The translations under genes were made by a program, and so were the position numbers. This document shows positions 49,541 through 58,409 of a stretch of 64,000 nucleotides of DNA, piece by piece. How positions within the stretch are numbered: position 1 is the first letter of the stretch; each line of letters begins with the position of its first letter. The notes beneath the pieces are model-generated. The model worked only from the letters and a program-made list of their open reading frames with translations. It was not told where the DNA came from and made no database searches. This stretch comes from Agelas oroides (lineage: Eukaryota; Porifera; Demospongiae; Agelasida; Agelasidae), in contig OX422184.1 of NCBI GenBank assembly GCA_949130485.1, positions 16,702,324 through 16,766,323 of the forward strand, given 5' to 3'.

Positions 49541-50497
49541 AGTCTCGCGTGGCCACATCCCGTTCCGCACGAGAGCTAGAGGGAAGGGGTCTGGTAACTT
49601 TCGCTTAGCATCGTTCCCAGGCTCTCCCCTCGCCCCGACGAAAAATAAAAACGGAGGGGGAGAGCCTGGTACCGATTCGCACATGATATCGCGGCATGAT
49701 GACGTCACAGCAATAATTACAAAAGTCATGACGCAATTATGCAGCCACGTGATTGGCTGACTCGAACAGCTACGCTATTTCTACTGAAACAAGTGAGCTG
49801 TGACTGCGTCGGTGAGACCTTGGCACAACTCAAACAGCAGCGACGGCGGAGAAGTACCCAGTACGTAGGTAAGACTTTGCCTATTGTACTGTTACCATGT
49901 TCCGCTTTGAAAAAAATTGCTACAAGGTTATGAAGAAAGACTTTCGTTGGCCAGCGCTACACTCTGGGGTACAAAATAAAATCGCAACCACATTTTAAGG
50001 CTCCAACATAGCTACAGAATAATAAACGAGTTGTAGTAACAAACTCCTGACCTGAGAGTACCTCGCGGCTCCTTCGCGGTCTTCACGTGAGTGACGTTTA
50101 TTTAATAGTTAGTGCAAAGTGCCGCGATATCACGTGCGAATCGGTACCAGGCTCTCCCCCTCCGTTTTTATTTTTCGGGTCGGGGCGAGGGGAGAGCCTG
50201 GGAATGAGGCTAACTTTCGCTGCAGCCGCTTGTTGCACAGGAATTTCATTTACTCGCATCGCGCTAGCGCTAAGGCTGATAATTATCTCGAGAAGACTGA
50301 TGAAGCAGCTGCTTGTGGTTTCACAGTTGATTTACACCTTGTAATTTCCTAATGAAGTTGTGATAACAGCACTCATGTGACAGAATACTGCGCTGTGATT
50401 GGTCACGCACTGTACAGAGCGGGGCAACAAACTGCTGTAAAAGAAGTTACCAGACCCCTTCCCGCTCTTGCGGAACGGGGTGTGGCCACGCGAGACT
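49541..50497. mobile_element. Compound foldback element, about 957 bp
   Basis: Outer arms agtctcgcgtggccacatcc… and …ggtgtggccacgcgagact are inverted. They continue through aaggggtctggtaact/agttaccagacccctt. Inside lie a second pair of inverted arms, 49612-49692 and 50122-50212. These carry cccaggctctcccctcgccc, cggtaccaggctctcc and atatcacgtgcgaatc-like words. The centre (49700-50115) has no recognisable gene. Flanking target copies are imperfect. Confidence 0.75.
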
Positions 50498-50809
50498 AGA
50501 AGTTTGTGTGGTCACTGAAGTGTCAACATTTTTGATCATAACTCAGGTTAGCAGGGGTTTAAAAAAGATCGCATATTCTCATCTTTAGCAAATGTAAGTG
50601 CCTTCATGTTAAGGCAGCTAGTTTGGCCACTGTAAAATCCTGTGTCATCGTAGGTCCAATTCCTTGATGGCAAATGTATGGCCCCGTGCAATCGCCGTGG
50701 GTTAGCTCTCGACCTTAGCGCTTGCACAGTAGGGGGTTCACCCAACTCCATGTGGTGACATCACAATTTGTAATGTTTATTCCTTGCGCATTGCGCGCGC
50801 GGATCGAAG

Positions 50810-50870
50810 ATGGAACTGGATCCAGACATGTTAATTGGACCCAAGAAGCTCAGTATCAAGTCCCTTGCAT
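50810..50870 (+). CDS. Possible first coding exon (21 codons)
   Basis: ATG at 50810 follows a CpG-rich tract (gcgcattgcgcgcgcgg). It reads MELDPDMLIGPKKLSIKSLA and reaches the donor GCAT|GTGAGT. It looks like a genuine start exon, but no downstream partner could be identified. It may belong to the surrounding repeat. Confidence 0.3.
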
Positions 50871-51135
50871 GTGAGTGAACTTTCACTTACAGCTTGCTAT
50901 AGTTTTACGGGTCGTGGTTTTATACTTATAGTAACTCTGTGAACTAAATGCAGCATAATTTCTGGACCTGAAGAGGTTCAATACTTTTTTCATGCTTTTT
51001 TTCTAGCTTGTGAGCTGAATAATATTATATAAACCTACAATGCAACAGCTAGCTAGCTGTAACTCCTGGTTTATAGAAATAAATGTTCATCTACATGCCT
51101 GTATGAGTTACTAGTCTAGTCTTTCTCGCTCAGGT

Positions 51136-51244
51136 CAAGCTTCGCCAGTCTAGTGAGCCATGTGCAGATTTTTTATAGAAAGTTCTAGTCTAGCTTCGCC
51201 AGTCTAGTGAGTCATGTGCAGATTTTTTTATAGAAAGTTCTAGT
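51136..51244. repeat. 54-bp tandem duplication
   Basis: agcttcgccagtctagtgag … atagaaagttctagtct occurs twice in succession. Confidence 0.85.
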
Positions 51245-51812
51245 TTGCATGTGATGAACTAAATGTTTACCTACAATCTGAGTACAAGAACAAATTTTGT
51301 GTGAGCATCTTAGGGTACGGTTTCACTTGACCGCATTATGTAAGATACTAGAAACTTGTCCCTCAGCAAGTCATGCAAAACAGTTGCTGGAAGGCATGCA
51401 GCAAAACAAAACACCAGAAAAAATCACATAGTCTGTATTGTGTCCAAAGATGTTGTGCAACATTTTAACAAGAATGCTGAACTCTAGCTTACTGGACTCT
51501 AGTGTGCATTTTGCAAACTGAATCATGCACAGTGCAATCTGTCGAAGTGTACTCCCAAAGTAGTCTCATTGCCATACTTTCAAAAAGCATAAATGTCTCA
51601 TGTTCTGAGTATTGTCAAATGGAATGGTGCTTACTACACAAAGAATGCCATAATTGTATTTAAAAAATCTTGATCTCAAAATGCCGACGGTTTAGTGCTT
51701 GTGCATCATGATTCACAAAAGATCAAGAACGTCATAAACTTTATTGGGCCAGTGGTAACAAGGTACTAGACACATTCTCTACGATTCAATATATGACAAT
51801 CTGTTGCTTATG

Positions 51813-52115
51813 CCATGCTAACATAATTATGCCTTCTGCAATCCGATTGAAGCTCTCAAATTCGAGAGTGGCTCCATCCCAAGTGACAAAAATGTCACTC
51901 AGAACACCAGACCCTCTTTATACACATATGTGAAGGTTCCTGGTACATCCGAACTCTGTCCTCAATCTCCATCTGAGGCACGTTTGCTTACAGTCAAACT
52001 GGAAGAACATTTAGCATCTTCTTTAGTTTACCTTGCTCCTTCTATCCAACTGCTTGCAGTTTCTGCTCAGGAAACAGCAAACAGCCAACGATGCATACAT
52101 GACTACATGCCCTGA
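51813..52115 (+). CDS. Open frame without start, unknown product
   Basis: About 100 codons are open to a TGA at 52113. Readable portions include SGSIPSDKNVTQNTRPSLY and VKLEEHLASSLVYLAPSIQL. Composition is protein-like, but no domain is recognised and no ATG lies at its head. It may be an exon or a decayed element ORF. Confidence 0.25.
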
Positions 52116-52271
52116 GTTAGGCTTGCAGCCTAACTCATTTCCAGGCTCCACTAATAGGCTTGCAATAAATCAAGTGAGGATACACTGAGAGTCTGGGAAG
52201 GAGGCTACACTTTGTCATAGTAACCCACAAAAACATGAGGAATCCTGTCTAACTGGGACCCTAGTCTTACA

Positions 52272-52542
52272 AGGGGTAGTCACTTACATGTAGAAGCGTT
52301 TGCGACCGGGAATCAAGCAATCAAAGCCCCCTTTGGGGGACGATCAAGGGATCAAGAACTGCTAAAATCAATGGATCAAGAACACACGGCTGCAATTTGA
52401 CCTTTGACCCTTTGAAAATCATGCGCTCAAGAGCCTCAGAAGGGAACGATCAAGTGATTAAGCACATTTTTTGCCGATCAAAAGCCTTGATCCCGGTCGC
52501 AAATGCTTGAATAGACGGCATGTAAGTAACTACCCTTTTATG
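52272..52542. mobile_element. Foldback MITE with 8-bp TSD
   Basis: Arms aggggtagtcacttacatg and catgtaagtaactaccctt are inverted, continuing through gtttgcgaccggga/ tcccggtcgcaaat. It is flanked by gtcttaca at 52264-52271 and 52543-52550. The interior carries repeated gatcaag words. Confidence 0.85.
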
Positions 52543-53097
52543 GTCTTACACTGTAATAAACTCTTGGTCACAGTAGGTAACAGGTTAGCTCACAAGCTAG
52601 GGACGAGCCTGAGCACAGTATTCAATATTAAAATACTGACTGAACCTGTACACGAGTCCAGCATAAGCTACATAATTTTCTTGCTATAAAATTAAGTTGC
52701 ACAATCTCTTTGAACACAATACAGACTACCTGATGTCCTGTCCAACTGGTGTTTTGTTGCTGCATGCCCTTCAGCAACATGTGCTACAAGTCTTTACCCT
52801 TCGCAGAGAGGTGTGGCTTGTGGGACTACATGTCTGGATCCAGTACTGTGGGTGCTCTGCGCGCGCAATGTGCACATTACAATTTATGACATCACCACAT
52901 GGAGTTGGGTGAACTTAGTGAACCCCGCACAGTAGATACTTCAACGATAACTGTTTCAAGCTGTGGTGTCAAACTTCAGTAAGTCCTCTCAGGCTGGGAA
53001 AGAAACACTCAAACGTTGGGCATGCACGTGCACTTTGGTGGCTTTTCATTCATTACTATATATTTGTTTCTTTCCACTTGGGGTGTAACTTGCAAAG

Positions 53098-53782
53098 AAG
53101 GAGTGTAGTAGAGTGCTGTAGTATCAGTAGCTGTGAGTAGCGCGTAATGTCTCCTTGTGAAAGCAAGCTTGTGTCTAGACTGTATTTGTTGAGTAGGCCC
53201 AGGTCTCGTGGCCGTATGCCAAGCCTAGTTGGTAACCGTGGCCAGGTGCTTCGAGTGCTGAAGCTATTAACCAGAATACGCAATATATCGTTGGTACTAT
53301 GCTCCAGTACCCAAAGGAGCTGAACGGTGGTTGTATGTGGAACAGATCCGTGAGTTGTTTAGCGACATAAGGGGGAGAGGTGGGGCTATAGTAATGCTTG
53401 CTTCCACTCATGAATGAGCCCCTCCCATAGACAAGCTGTGAATTTTTTGAAATGTGCATTCATTTTGGTGCAGTCAAAGTCGAGAGCAGTGACAAACATG
53501 AGTCTAGTCTGACTTTGAGAGTAGCTCTGAACAAAAGCTGCCATAGATTGATTTGAGATACATTGGTGGTTAGGATGCTACCTACAGTGAACATGTAGAT
53601 GTGTCCGTTGAGTGGGAATTTTGGGTTCATGAATATATTAATAAGCTACTAAAACCCTTTTTAAAATTATTGCCCTAAAGCAAACCCTAACCCTGAAATT
53701 ATAGGAGTAACCCTGGTCCTGGCTGTAACCCAGGTTTATGTTTTCATTAACCTCCGCCGAGCGACCTGTCTGCAACCTTAAA
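53098..53782. repeat. Paralogous repeat block (copy 2), uninterrupted
   Basis: Matches 46708-47757 without the 315-bp MITE, showing the pre-insertion state at about 53488-53492. It contains caaaccctaaccctgaa, which is shared with copy 1 and is not a telomere. Confidence 0.85.
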
Positions 53783-54300
53783 GTATGGATGTCAAATGCT
53801 AAATGTACCCATTTATATTTCTATTATGCATTTTGGTGTTCTGTATATACTTTTCAGCCTCTAGAGAACATTTTTTCCTGTGCTAACATTGAGCACTTTG
53901 AAAGGGCAAAGTATTCTTCTCTAAATATATTATACGCATTTTTGAAAAGGAAATTTATCTGTTAATGCAACACAGATATTCCATACAACTTGCTCACGCT
54001 TGCCCCACAATGCACTGCATTCGTCTAGTTACTTAACTAGGCAGTGACACTATGGCCACTCAAGATGAAACTATTCTTGGAGACAGTGGCTAAAATGGTG
54101 AGCGTTCCATGTTGATGTCCATTGATTTCAGGTGACGGTGGGTACGCCATGCGTGTTATAAAAGCAAAAGCACAGGGTAACAAGAGTACCTACAGTTGCC
54201 AAAATGGCGAAGGAAATCGGGAAGATGCGACCCCACTGGATACGACCCCACCTTCTGAAGTGCTTTGAGAAGAAGATGGAGCCATTTTCACACCAAAAGG
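53783..54300. other. Intergenic, no gene recognised
   Basis: AT-rich. The stretch 54155-54200 (ataaaagcaaaagcacaggg) resembles part of the 1.3-kb repeat at 29.2/30.7 kb. Confidence 0.4.
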
Positions 54301-54313
54301 TCTATACACATGC

Positions 54314-54420
54314 TTGATGCTGGACACATTCGATGACATGGTGGAATGTGAAGAGTGGTTCCATCTGAGGTGTATGGGACTTACACTGACAAGACGACGG
54401 ACTATGGTACTGCAAAAACA
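54314..54420 (+). pseudogene. PHD-finger relic
   Basis: The frame reads DTFDDMVECEEWFHLRCMGL, the second half of a PHD finger (MVxC…C..WFHxxCxGL). The cysteine normally two to three residues after MVEC is missing through a short deletion, and the first CxC pair is not present upstream. The frame ends at 54508 without further zinc ligands. Such PHD pieces are common in mobile-element and tandemly duplicated genes. Confidence 0.5.
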
Positions 54421-54593
54421 TGTGTTGATTAATGATCGTTGTAACTACTATAGTTGTATTCTTGTGTACTACTGTGTAATTATCTTGTTACTGTACAATT
54501 TGGAATAAACACTATAGTAGTGTTCTGTACTATTGCCTGTTTTAGTATATACGGTTGTATAATTATTGTTATCTGGTACTTACATATCTACAC

Positions 54594-55285
54594 AGTGCCC
54601 CCCAGCCCCATATCACTAGTGATGTGAGGATCCCCCCAAATATATATATAGCGACCTTTATGACTACGCTGCCTAGCTACAATACAAATCCTGCATGCAC
54701 ATACTGTAGAGACATATAGAATAAATTTATTATAGACTACAAACACAGGGAGAGAATTAGCTATAGGCAGCATCTGAGCATGCAGAAACAGAAATTGTCG
54801 GAAATTACTTCCAGATACTGAGATGTACAAGATTTTACTGACGCATGTTGTTGTCTTGTACTTATATAGCTTTTCATTTGAGTACAGAGAGGCCTCAGAG
54901 GAATGGTTGAACTTTACTATTTAAAATTGCTGAGGTCGTCACTAATTGATTTTTCGATTTTTCATATCTCAACAGACCAGCTCTCTCGACTTTTACTGAT
55001 AGGGGCCCCAGTTTTCAAATCAAGATTCAAGGCTGGGTCCAAGTCATAGAAAAAGCTACAAAACTTTCTACCTTGCAATGTCCAAGATCGATTGACCTCA
55101 GTTGTTTCAATTAGCAAATGTCAACCATGTCCTGCCTCCTCTGGAGGGGCCCCAAATCACTGAAGAGTTCCCATATCACTAGAGTTCTGGGGCACCCAAG
55201 GCCTCATATCACTAGTGTATTAGAGCCCCCCGGGACCCATATCTGTAGAGATATTGGGGGGGGGGGGGGGGGGGGAGGGGGGGTC
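54594..55285. repeat. catatcactag-containing repeat and G-rich low-complexity tract
   Basis: The word catatcactag with adjoining C-runs recurs at about 54607, 55171 and 55203. 55256-55283 is 20 G, one A, then 7 G. Confidence 0.7.
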
Positions 55286-55559
55286 ATATCATGCGGACAC
55301 CGGTTGACGAAAAACTGGATGACACAACCAGGTTTGGCGAAAATTTCTCTGCGAAATATGACCAGAAGTTATGCCATTATATAGGTTGAGAAAGTAATAT
55401 ATTTGCTTGGCCTAAAGAATATGCACTCGGTTACAATATTCCTCAGGATACTAGCTACAAACTCAGGCTTTCCGGGCATCTTGGATTTTATCTTGCAGCT
55501 TTGGAGAAAAATTTTTTATTGGTCACTGTGGCTGTACTAATCGCCTGCCAACCTCCTCT

Positions 55560-56105
55560 GAAGTGTGGTGAATAAAGTGAATTGCATGTCCACAACTTGT
55601 GGGTGTACCAGTATATATATATCCATTCTCAAAGAATGTCAGTTGTCATGCATTTTGTCCCATAATGTTCAGGATTTAATGTTCCTGTGTGCTCAATTCA
55701 ATGAAAATGTGTGTTTTTGTAACAGAGTTTAACTCTGCCCTGCTCTGAGTTCCACCCATATGAGCTCATAAATATATTCCACCCCTATAATGTCTGCCAC
55801 AATAACAATGAATTGAGATTCACAGGCATTTATGTAGGACTACTTCTACATGGTTGGAAAGTTATAGGACTGTCTCTGCATGGGTGGAATGTATGCATGC
55901 TCCTGTTGTAGTTCTGGGTCAGTTATAATTCTGGGTTCCACTCATAATGTCCATGCAGCACAGAATTTAACGATAACACAATGAATGCTGCATGCACTCT
56001 GGATATTCACGAGCATAATTGTATGCCATTTCCACCCACATGGTTGCAGTGATACAATGTCATGTGGAAATCAGGCATTATTCATGCTCATGTTATTATT
56101 GGGTT
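55560..56105. repeat. Outlying copy of the 12.8-19.7 kb array
   Basis: gtgaataaagtgaattgcatg, ttccacccctataatgtctg, cacaatgaatgctgca and ctggatattcacgagcat match units of the large array some 36 kb away. Confidence 0.75.
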
Positions 56106-56124
56106 GAAGTAGCCTGCAAACTTT

Positions 56125-56365
56125 GACTTTTATAAATGGACTTTTTGCCACTCACCATGGAACTCAATACTTAAGTACATGCTAAAGTTAATTTGACGAT
56201 TTTTTCAAGTCAACCATAAGGCCTAAGCTTATACTATAACTTTCATATTTGAGATTTGAGTCATTTGGACAATAAGAATTGTCATATAAAATTAGCATTA
56301 CCATGGCAACATAATTAAAGGTTTCTAACCTTGAAGCCACACCCCCTGGATAAGGTCTATCGCGC
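56125..56365 (-). mobile_element. MITE, inverted relative of 30181-30375
   Basis: Contains the reverse complement of the 30-kb copy (tttttgccactcacc, ctttcatatttgagatttga, ttaccatggcaacataat, ccttgaagccacaccccctg). Confidence 0.7.
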
Positions 56366-56458
56366 TGAGGCATACTGACCGTTGTTAGTTGGATAGCGTT
56401 ATACGACATTTTACAGATTTCCGTATATGCTCAAAATCACAAACGCGTACTCACTTAC

Positions 56459-56560
56459 GTAGCTTCCAATCTCATTTCCGTTCTCAATCCACTGCTTTTT
56501 ATGCTTCGCCATAAGAAGCCTAGCTCTTCGTGAAGCGATAGCGTCAGCGATGTACGACAT
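56459..56560 (-). CDS. Possible divergent first exon overlapping the TM-Death gene
   Basis: On the minus strand an ATG at 56560-56558 opens 34 codons (MSYIADAIASRR…QWIENGNEIGSY). They run exactly to a consensus donor GTAAGT (minus-strand GT at 56458-56457), phase 0. Composition is basic and helical, plausible as real protein. No downstream exon was found to the left, where a MITE lies at 56125-56365. Its start codon is 8 bp inside the neighbouring plus-strand CDS. Confidence 0.4.
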
Positions 56561-57089
56561 TGTTCTGTGGCTCAGCGAAGTCGATACTTTCTTGGTTCTC
56601 GTCACTGTGATTGTTGGCTACGTAATTGTGAAGTGGATGTTGGCACAATGGCGGGCGCGGGTTAGACGACGGGTGTTAGGACTATTGGCCCAATTGTGGG
56701 CGTTCGTAGTGCAAGTTAATGATATTGCCCCTACTAGTACTACAGAGGTACTGAACGCTAGAAAGCTTTCTTCTGAGCTGAATGCAGTTGACAGGTGGTA
56801 CCAGCTGGGGATCAACCTCAGTCTACAACCGTATGAGCTGAACAAGATTGAACGGGACTGTCGAGGAAGTGAGCGTCGAATGCTGCAAATGTTAGATCTG
56901 TGGTTGCGACGTACACCCAACGCGTCGTGGGGGAATGTGGTGAGTGCTCTTCTACAGATGGGGGAGGACAGAGTGGCTGATAACATATGTCAGAAGTACA
57001 TCAGAGGAGGAAGTAAGTTGTATATCACTGAAAGCGATAACAGATACATCAGCCCACAAACCAGAGTAGATAAGCAGTATCTACGCTAA
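56550..57089 (+). CDS. Membrane-anchored Death-domain protein
   Basis: A 179-residue frame from ATG 56550 to TAA. Residues 13-33 (TFLVLVTVIVGYVIVKW) form one transmembrane segment followed by RARVRRR. This predicts a short N-terminus outside and the rest in the cytosol. Residues 66-152 are a Death domain: DRWYQLGINLSLQPYELNKI, then MLDLWLRR, then WGNVVSALLQMG and ADNICQKY. The WYxLGxxLxL helix closely resembles the Death domain of the NLR at 41.3 kb. A strong donor (GGAA|GTAAGT at 57012/57013) lies just after the Death domain. The 25-residue tail may therefore be intron read-through and the gene may continue downstream. AATAAA occurs at 57290. Likely an adaptor or receptor stub that recruits Death proteins to a membrane; partner unknown. 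Confidence 0.82.
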   Translation: MYDIVLWLSEVDTFLVLVTVIVGYVIVKWMLAQWRARVRRRVLGLLAQLWAFVVQVNDIAPTSTTEVLNARKLSSELNAVDRWYQLGINLSLQPYELNKIERDCRGSERRMLQMLDLWLRRTPNASWGNVVSALLQMGEDRVADNICQKYIRGGSKLYITESDNRYISPQTRVDKQYLR

Positions 57090-57884
57090 GGTGCCATCGC
57101 CTAGCATCTATTTTGAAGTGGCGGGTCAACCTTGAAGACTTCATAAGTAGTCATGAGAATTGCATGCTTTACCTCATCCAACATACTCTCAAAGTGGCAC
57201 TGTTTTAAAGCGCTATGACTGCTCTTTTCAATAATTAATTGTAGTTCTTCTGAAAGTAGCAGTAAGCAGGAAAAGAAGCTGTTTGAATGAATAAAAAGGT
57301 TAATGTCATGCTACATGGCAACAGGCCACCTCTGACCTAGCTATGTGACCATACAATAAAGTACATGATTTACATACTGTATGCCGATGCATGCCTATGT
57401 CAAGTAAAATTGTTACTATAAGTATCAGACATAGGTGAATAGAATTATAAAGAAAATAAGTAAAAGAAGGGAGTTAACAAACCTTGGAGAAATTTTTTTT
57501 TTGTGGAGAGTAACCGACTATAGTCAGGGCCATCAAGAGCCACTGAAAAGCTAGGACCACCGATTCGGTGGCTAATGGGCCAGTGTTTAGCTCCAACCAC
57601 TGATTGATCTTACCTATACGTGTGCTGATACCTTTACGTTGCCTTGACTCCACTGAATGAACTAGCGTCGTTTTTCACATGCAAGTCAATATATATAACA
57701 CTATGACTGGACTTGCACGTAGGTAGCTGGATAATGTAATGTGTTTACAAGTTCCCGGAAGTCAAAATCGATCAATATACAACGAGAGATGCTAACAACT
57801 TAATTTTACAGGATAAATGATACAACATTGCTACAAAAAACACTAAACATAACAGTCTCTTGTAGACCAGACTGACACGTATAT
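57090..57884. other. 3' flank, no gene recognised
   Basis: AT-rich; possible polyadenylation signals aataaa at 57290 and 57354. Confidence 0.4.
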
Positions 57885-57894
57885 ATGCTGGAGT

Positions 57895-58097
57895 ACTCTC
57901 GCAAGCCCGACCCACCTCTGCAAGAGAAGGGAAGGGTCTGGTGAACTGCGTGTACAAGCTGTGTCCCACTGGAATGCAATTAGCTGGATGACGTAACCAG
58001 ATTTCAAATAATGCACTCTTGAATTACCTGTTGCAGAGTAAGCACCCTCCCCGAGAAGTATACTCGAAGTGTTTTTACAGTCGGGCTTGCGAGACTA
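57895..58097. mobile_element. 203-bp element with 10-bp TSD
   Basis: Ends actctcgcaagcccgac and gtcgggcttgcgagacta are inverted. It is flanked by atgctggagt at 57885-57894 and 58098-58107. The termini resemble those of the compound element at 49541 (agtctcgcg…), so both probably belong to one Mutator-like family. Confidence 0.88.
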
Positions 58098-58302
58098 ATG
58101 CTGGAGTGTGAGAGTATGGACTACCTGACTATCTCCAGGGGGGTGGTACTGTTCACCGTTTAGTTAGGTATGTTCCCAAGTGAGTTAGGCTTAAAGCTGC
58201 CAGTGCTCTGCCACTGAGCCATGACAGCCGGACAACCACCAACCCTCACAATCCTCTATATGTACTGCACAGGTGGTACTGAATGCCTCAGTCCCACACC
58301 TG

Positions 58303-58409
58303 GCAGTCACTCAGCATGTGCTGTCAGAACTCCTTTAAGGGTCGACCAGAAAATTCTCTCTATCAGGAAAGAACAGAAGTGTCCTGGGTTCGACTCCCGG
58401 CGACTGCCT
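58303..58409 (+). pseudogene. tRNA-like remnant with intact B box
   Basis: The T-arm ctgggttcgactcccgg forms a 5-bp stem and 7-nt loop and contains the Pol III B box ggttcgactcc. The 3' side cgactgc pairs with gcagtc(a) 100 nt upstream as an acceptor stem. The D-arm and anticodon arm do not fold convincingly and there is no A box in this strand. It is a degraded tRNA or tRNA-derived SINE head. Confidence 0.35.

Larger units (their letters stand above)
50723..52936. mobile_element. Putative 2.2-kb element bounded by inverted repeats
   Basis: gggttcacccaactccatgt + ggtgacatcacaa at about 50734 returns inverted at about 52890-52918 (cacatggagttgggtgaac). A second pair, ctggaaggcatgcagcaaaa (about 51389) versus tgttgctgcatgcccttcag (about 52753), keeps the same mirrored order. 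Related pieces occur at 60.2-60.5 kb. Inside are a possible first exon at 50810, an open frame at about 51813-52115, and a nested foldback at 52272. Confidence 0.5.
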
